From: Xanthobacteraceae bacterium
GTDB taxonomy: Bacteria; Pseudomonadota; Alphaproteobacteria; Rhizobiales; Xanthobacteraceae
DNA length: 6,473 bases
NCBI GenBank assembly: GCA_030043285.1
Contig: JASHXZ010000250.1
Span: 1-6,473 of the forward strand
Direction of reading: 5' to 3'
The notes under the pieces were generated by a model that was not told the origin of the DNA, did not search any database, and worked only from the letters and a program-made list of their open reading frames with translations. Each line of letters starts with the position of its first letter. Within the stretch, counting starts at the first letter, position 1. Shown in pieces: positions 6,251 through 6,473 of this stretch. A program made the translations under genes and the position numbers.

Positions 6251-6473
6251 ATGACACCTCCCGCCAAGGCGAAGTCGATGGATTCGGCGCCGGCAACAAC
6301 AACCGCGCCGCCAAGATCCGAGAAGGACCGCGTCGTCATTTTCGACACCACGTTGCGCGACGGCGAGCAGTGCCCCGGCGCCACCATGACGCATGAGGAA
6401 AAGCTCGAAGTTGCCGAGCTGCTCGATCAGATGGGCGTCGACATCATCGAGGCCGGCTTCCCGATCGCCTCCG
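6251..6473 (+). CDS. leuA: 2-isopropylmalate synthase, N-terminal part (runs off window)
   Basis: Condenses 2-ketoisovalerate with acetyl-CoA to 2-isopropylmalate, the committed step to leucine. It is normally feedback-inhibited by leucine through a C-terminal domain that is not in view. Only 74 codons are visible. After a low-complexity, Ala/Pro/Thr-rich stretch of about 25 residues, the HMGL-like TIM barrel starts with [13 protein letters not shown] (residues 28-40). D32 (metal ligand) and R36 (catalytic) are conserved there, then CPGATM, then [14 protein letters not shown], the usual family wording. ATG 6251 has AAGGA at 6238-6242 with an eight-base spacer; Met10 (6278) is a possible later start. 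The gene is preceded by the leucine-codon leader and attenuator, with 71 bases between the T-run and the start codon. Homocitrate or citramalate synthases share the barrel motif, but the leucine-rich leader and the ilv neighbours favour LeuA. Confidence 0.93.
   Translation, partial: MTPPAKAKSMDSAPATTTAPPRSEKDRVVIFDTTLRDGEQCPGATMTHEEKLEVAELLDQMGVDIIEAGFPIAS

Overview
The window is GC-rich, with strong third-position G/C bias and frequent GGAG-type ribosome binding sites. It looks chromosomal and alphaproteobacterial, most likely from the Bradyrhizobium/Rhodopseudomonas side of the Hyphomicrobiales (Nitrobacteraceae/Xanthobacteraceae). That placement rests on protein wording (IlvB, IlvN, a 339-residue class I IlvC, LeuA with [12 protein letters not shown]) and on a palindromic repeat beginning CGTCATTGCGAG, which I recall as common in that group. 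The genus cannot be fixed from the sequence alone.

Layout: (1) 1-1603, acetolactate synthase large subunit, 5' end cut off by the window. (2) 1606-1681, an imperfect inverted repeat in the gap. (3) 1703-2344, a small F420-dependent-NADP-reductase-like Rossmann protein. (4) 2355-2903, acetolactate synthase regulatory subunit, apparently translationally coupled to gene 3. (5) 2907-2989, a REP-like palindrome filling the gap between convergent genes. (6) 2994-3584 (minus), an NADPH-dependent FMN reductase. (7) 3661-4059 (plus), a divergent HxlR-family regulator with one N-terminal cysteine; a TAGTTA-N7-TAACTA inverted repeat lies between the two. (8) 4163-5182, ilvC. (9) 5259-5861, an exported YbhB/YbcL (PEBP-like) protein followed by a hairpin terminator. 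(10) 5922-6250, a long leader holding a short leucine-rich reading frame and an intrinsic terminator. (11) 6251-end, the first 74 codons of leuA.

The backbone is branched-chain amino acid synthesis: IlvB/IlvN make acetolactate or acetohydroxybutyrate, IlvC isomerises and reduces these, and LeuA commits 2-ketoisovalerate to leucine. IlvN keeps the residues that bind valine in E. coli IlvH, so feedback inhibition is expected. LeuA appears to be controlled by leucine-codon attenuation. Genes 6/7 look like a self-contained redox-stress module placed between ilvN and ilvC. Genes 3 and 9 are passengers whose link to the pathway is unproven.

I found no clear sign of an entirely new system. The items most worth following are the leuA leader, with its mutually exclusive hairpins, and the single-cysteine HxlR/reductase pair with its candidate operator.
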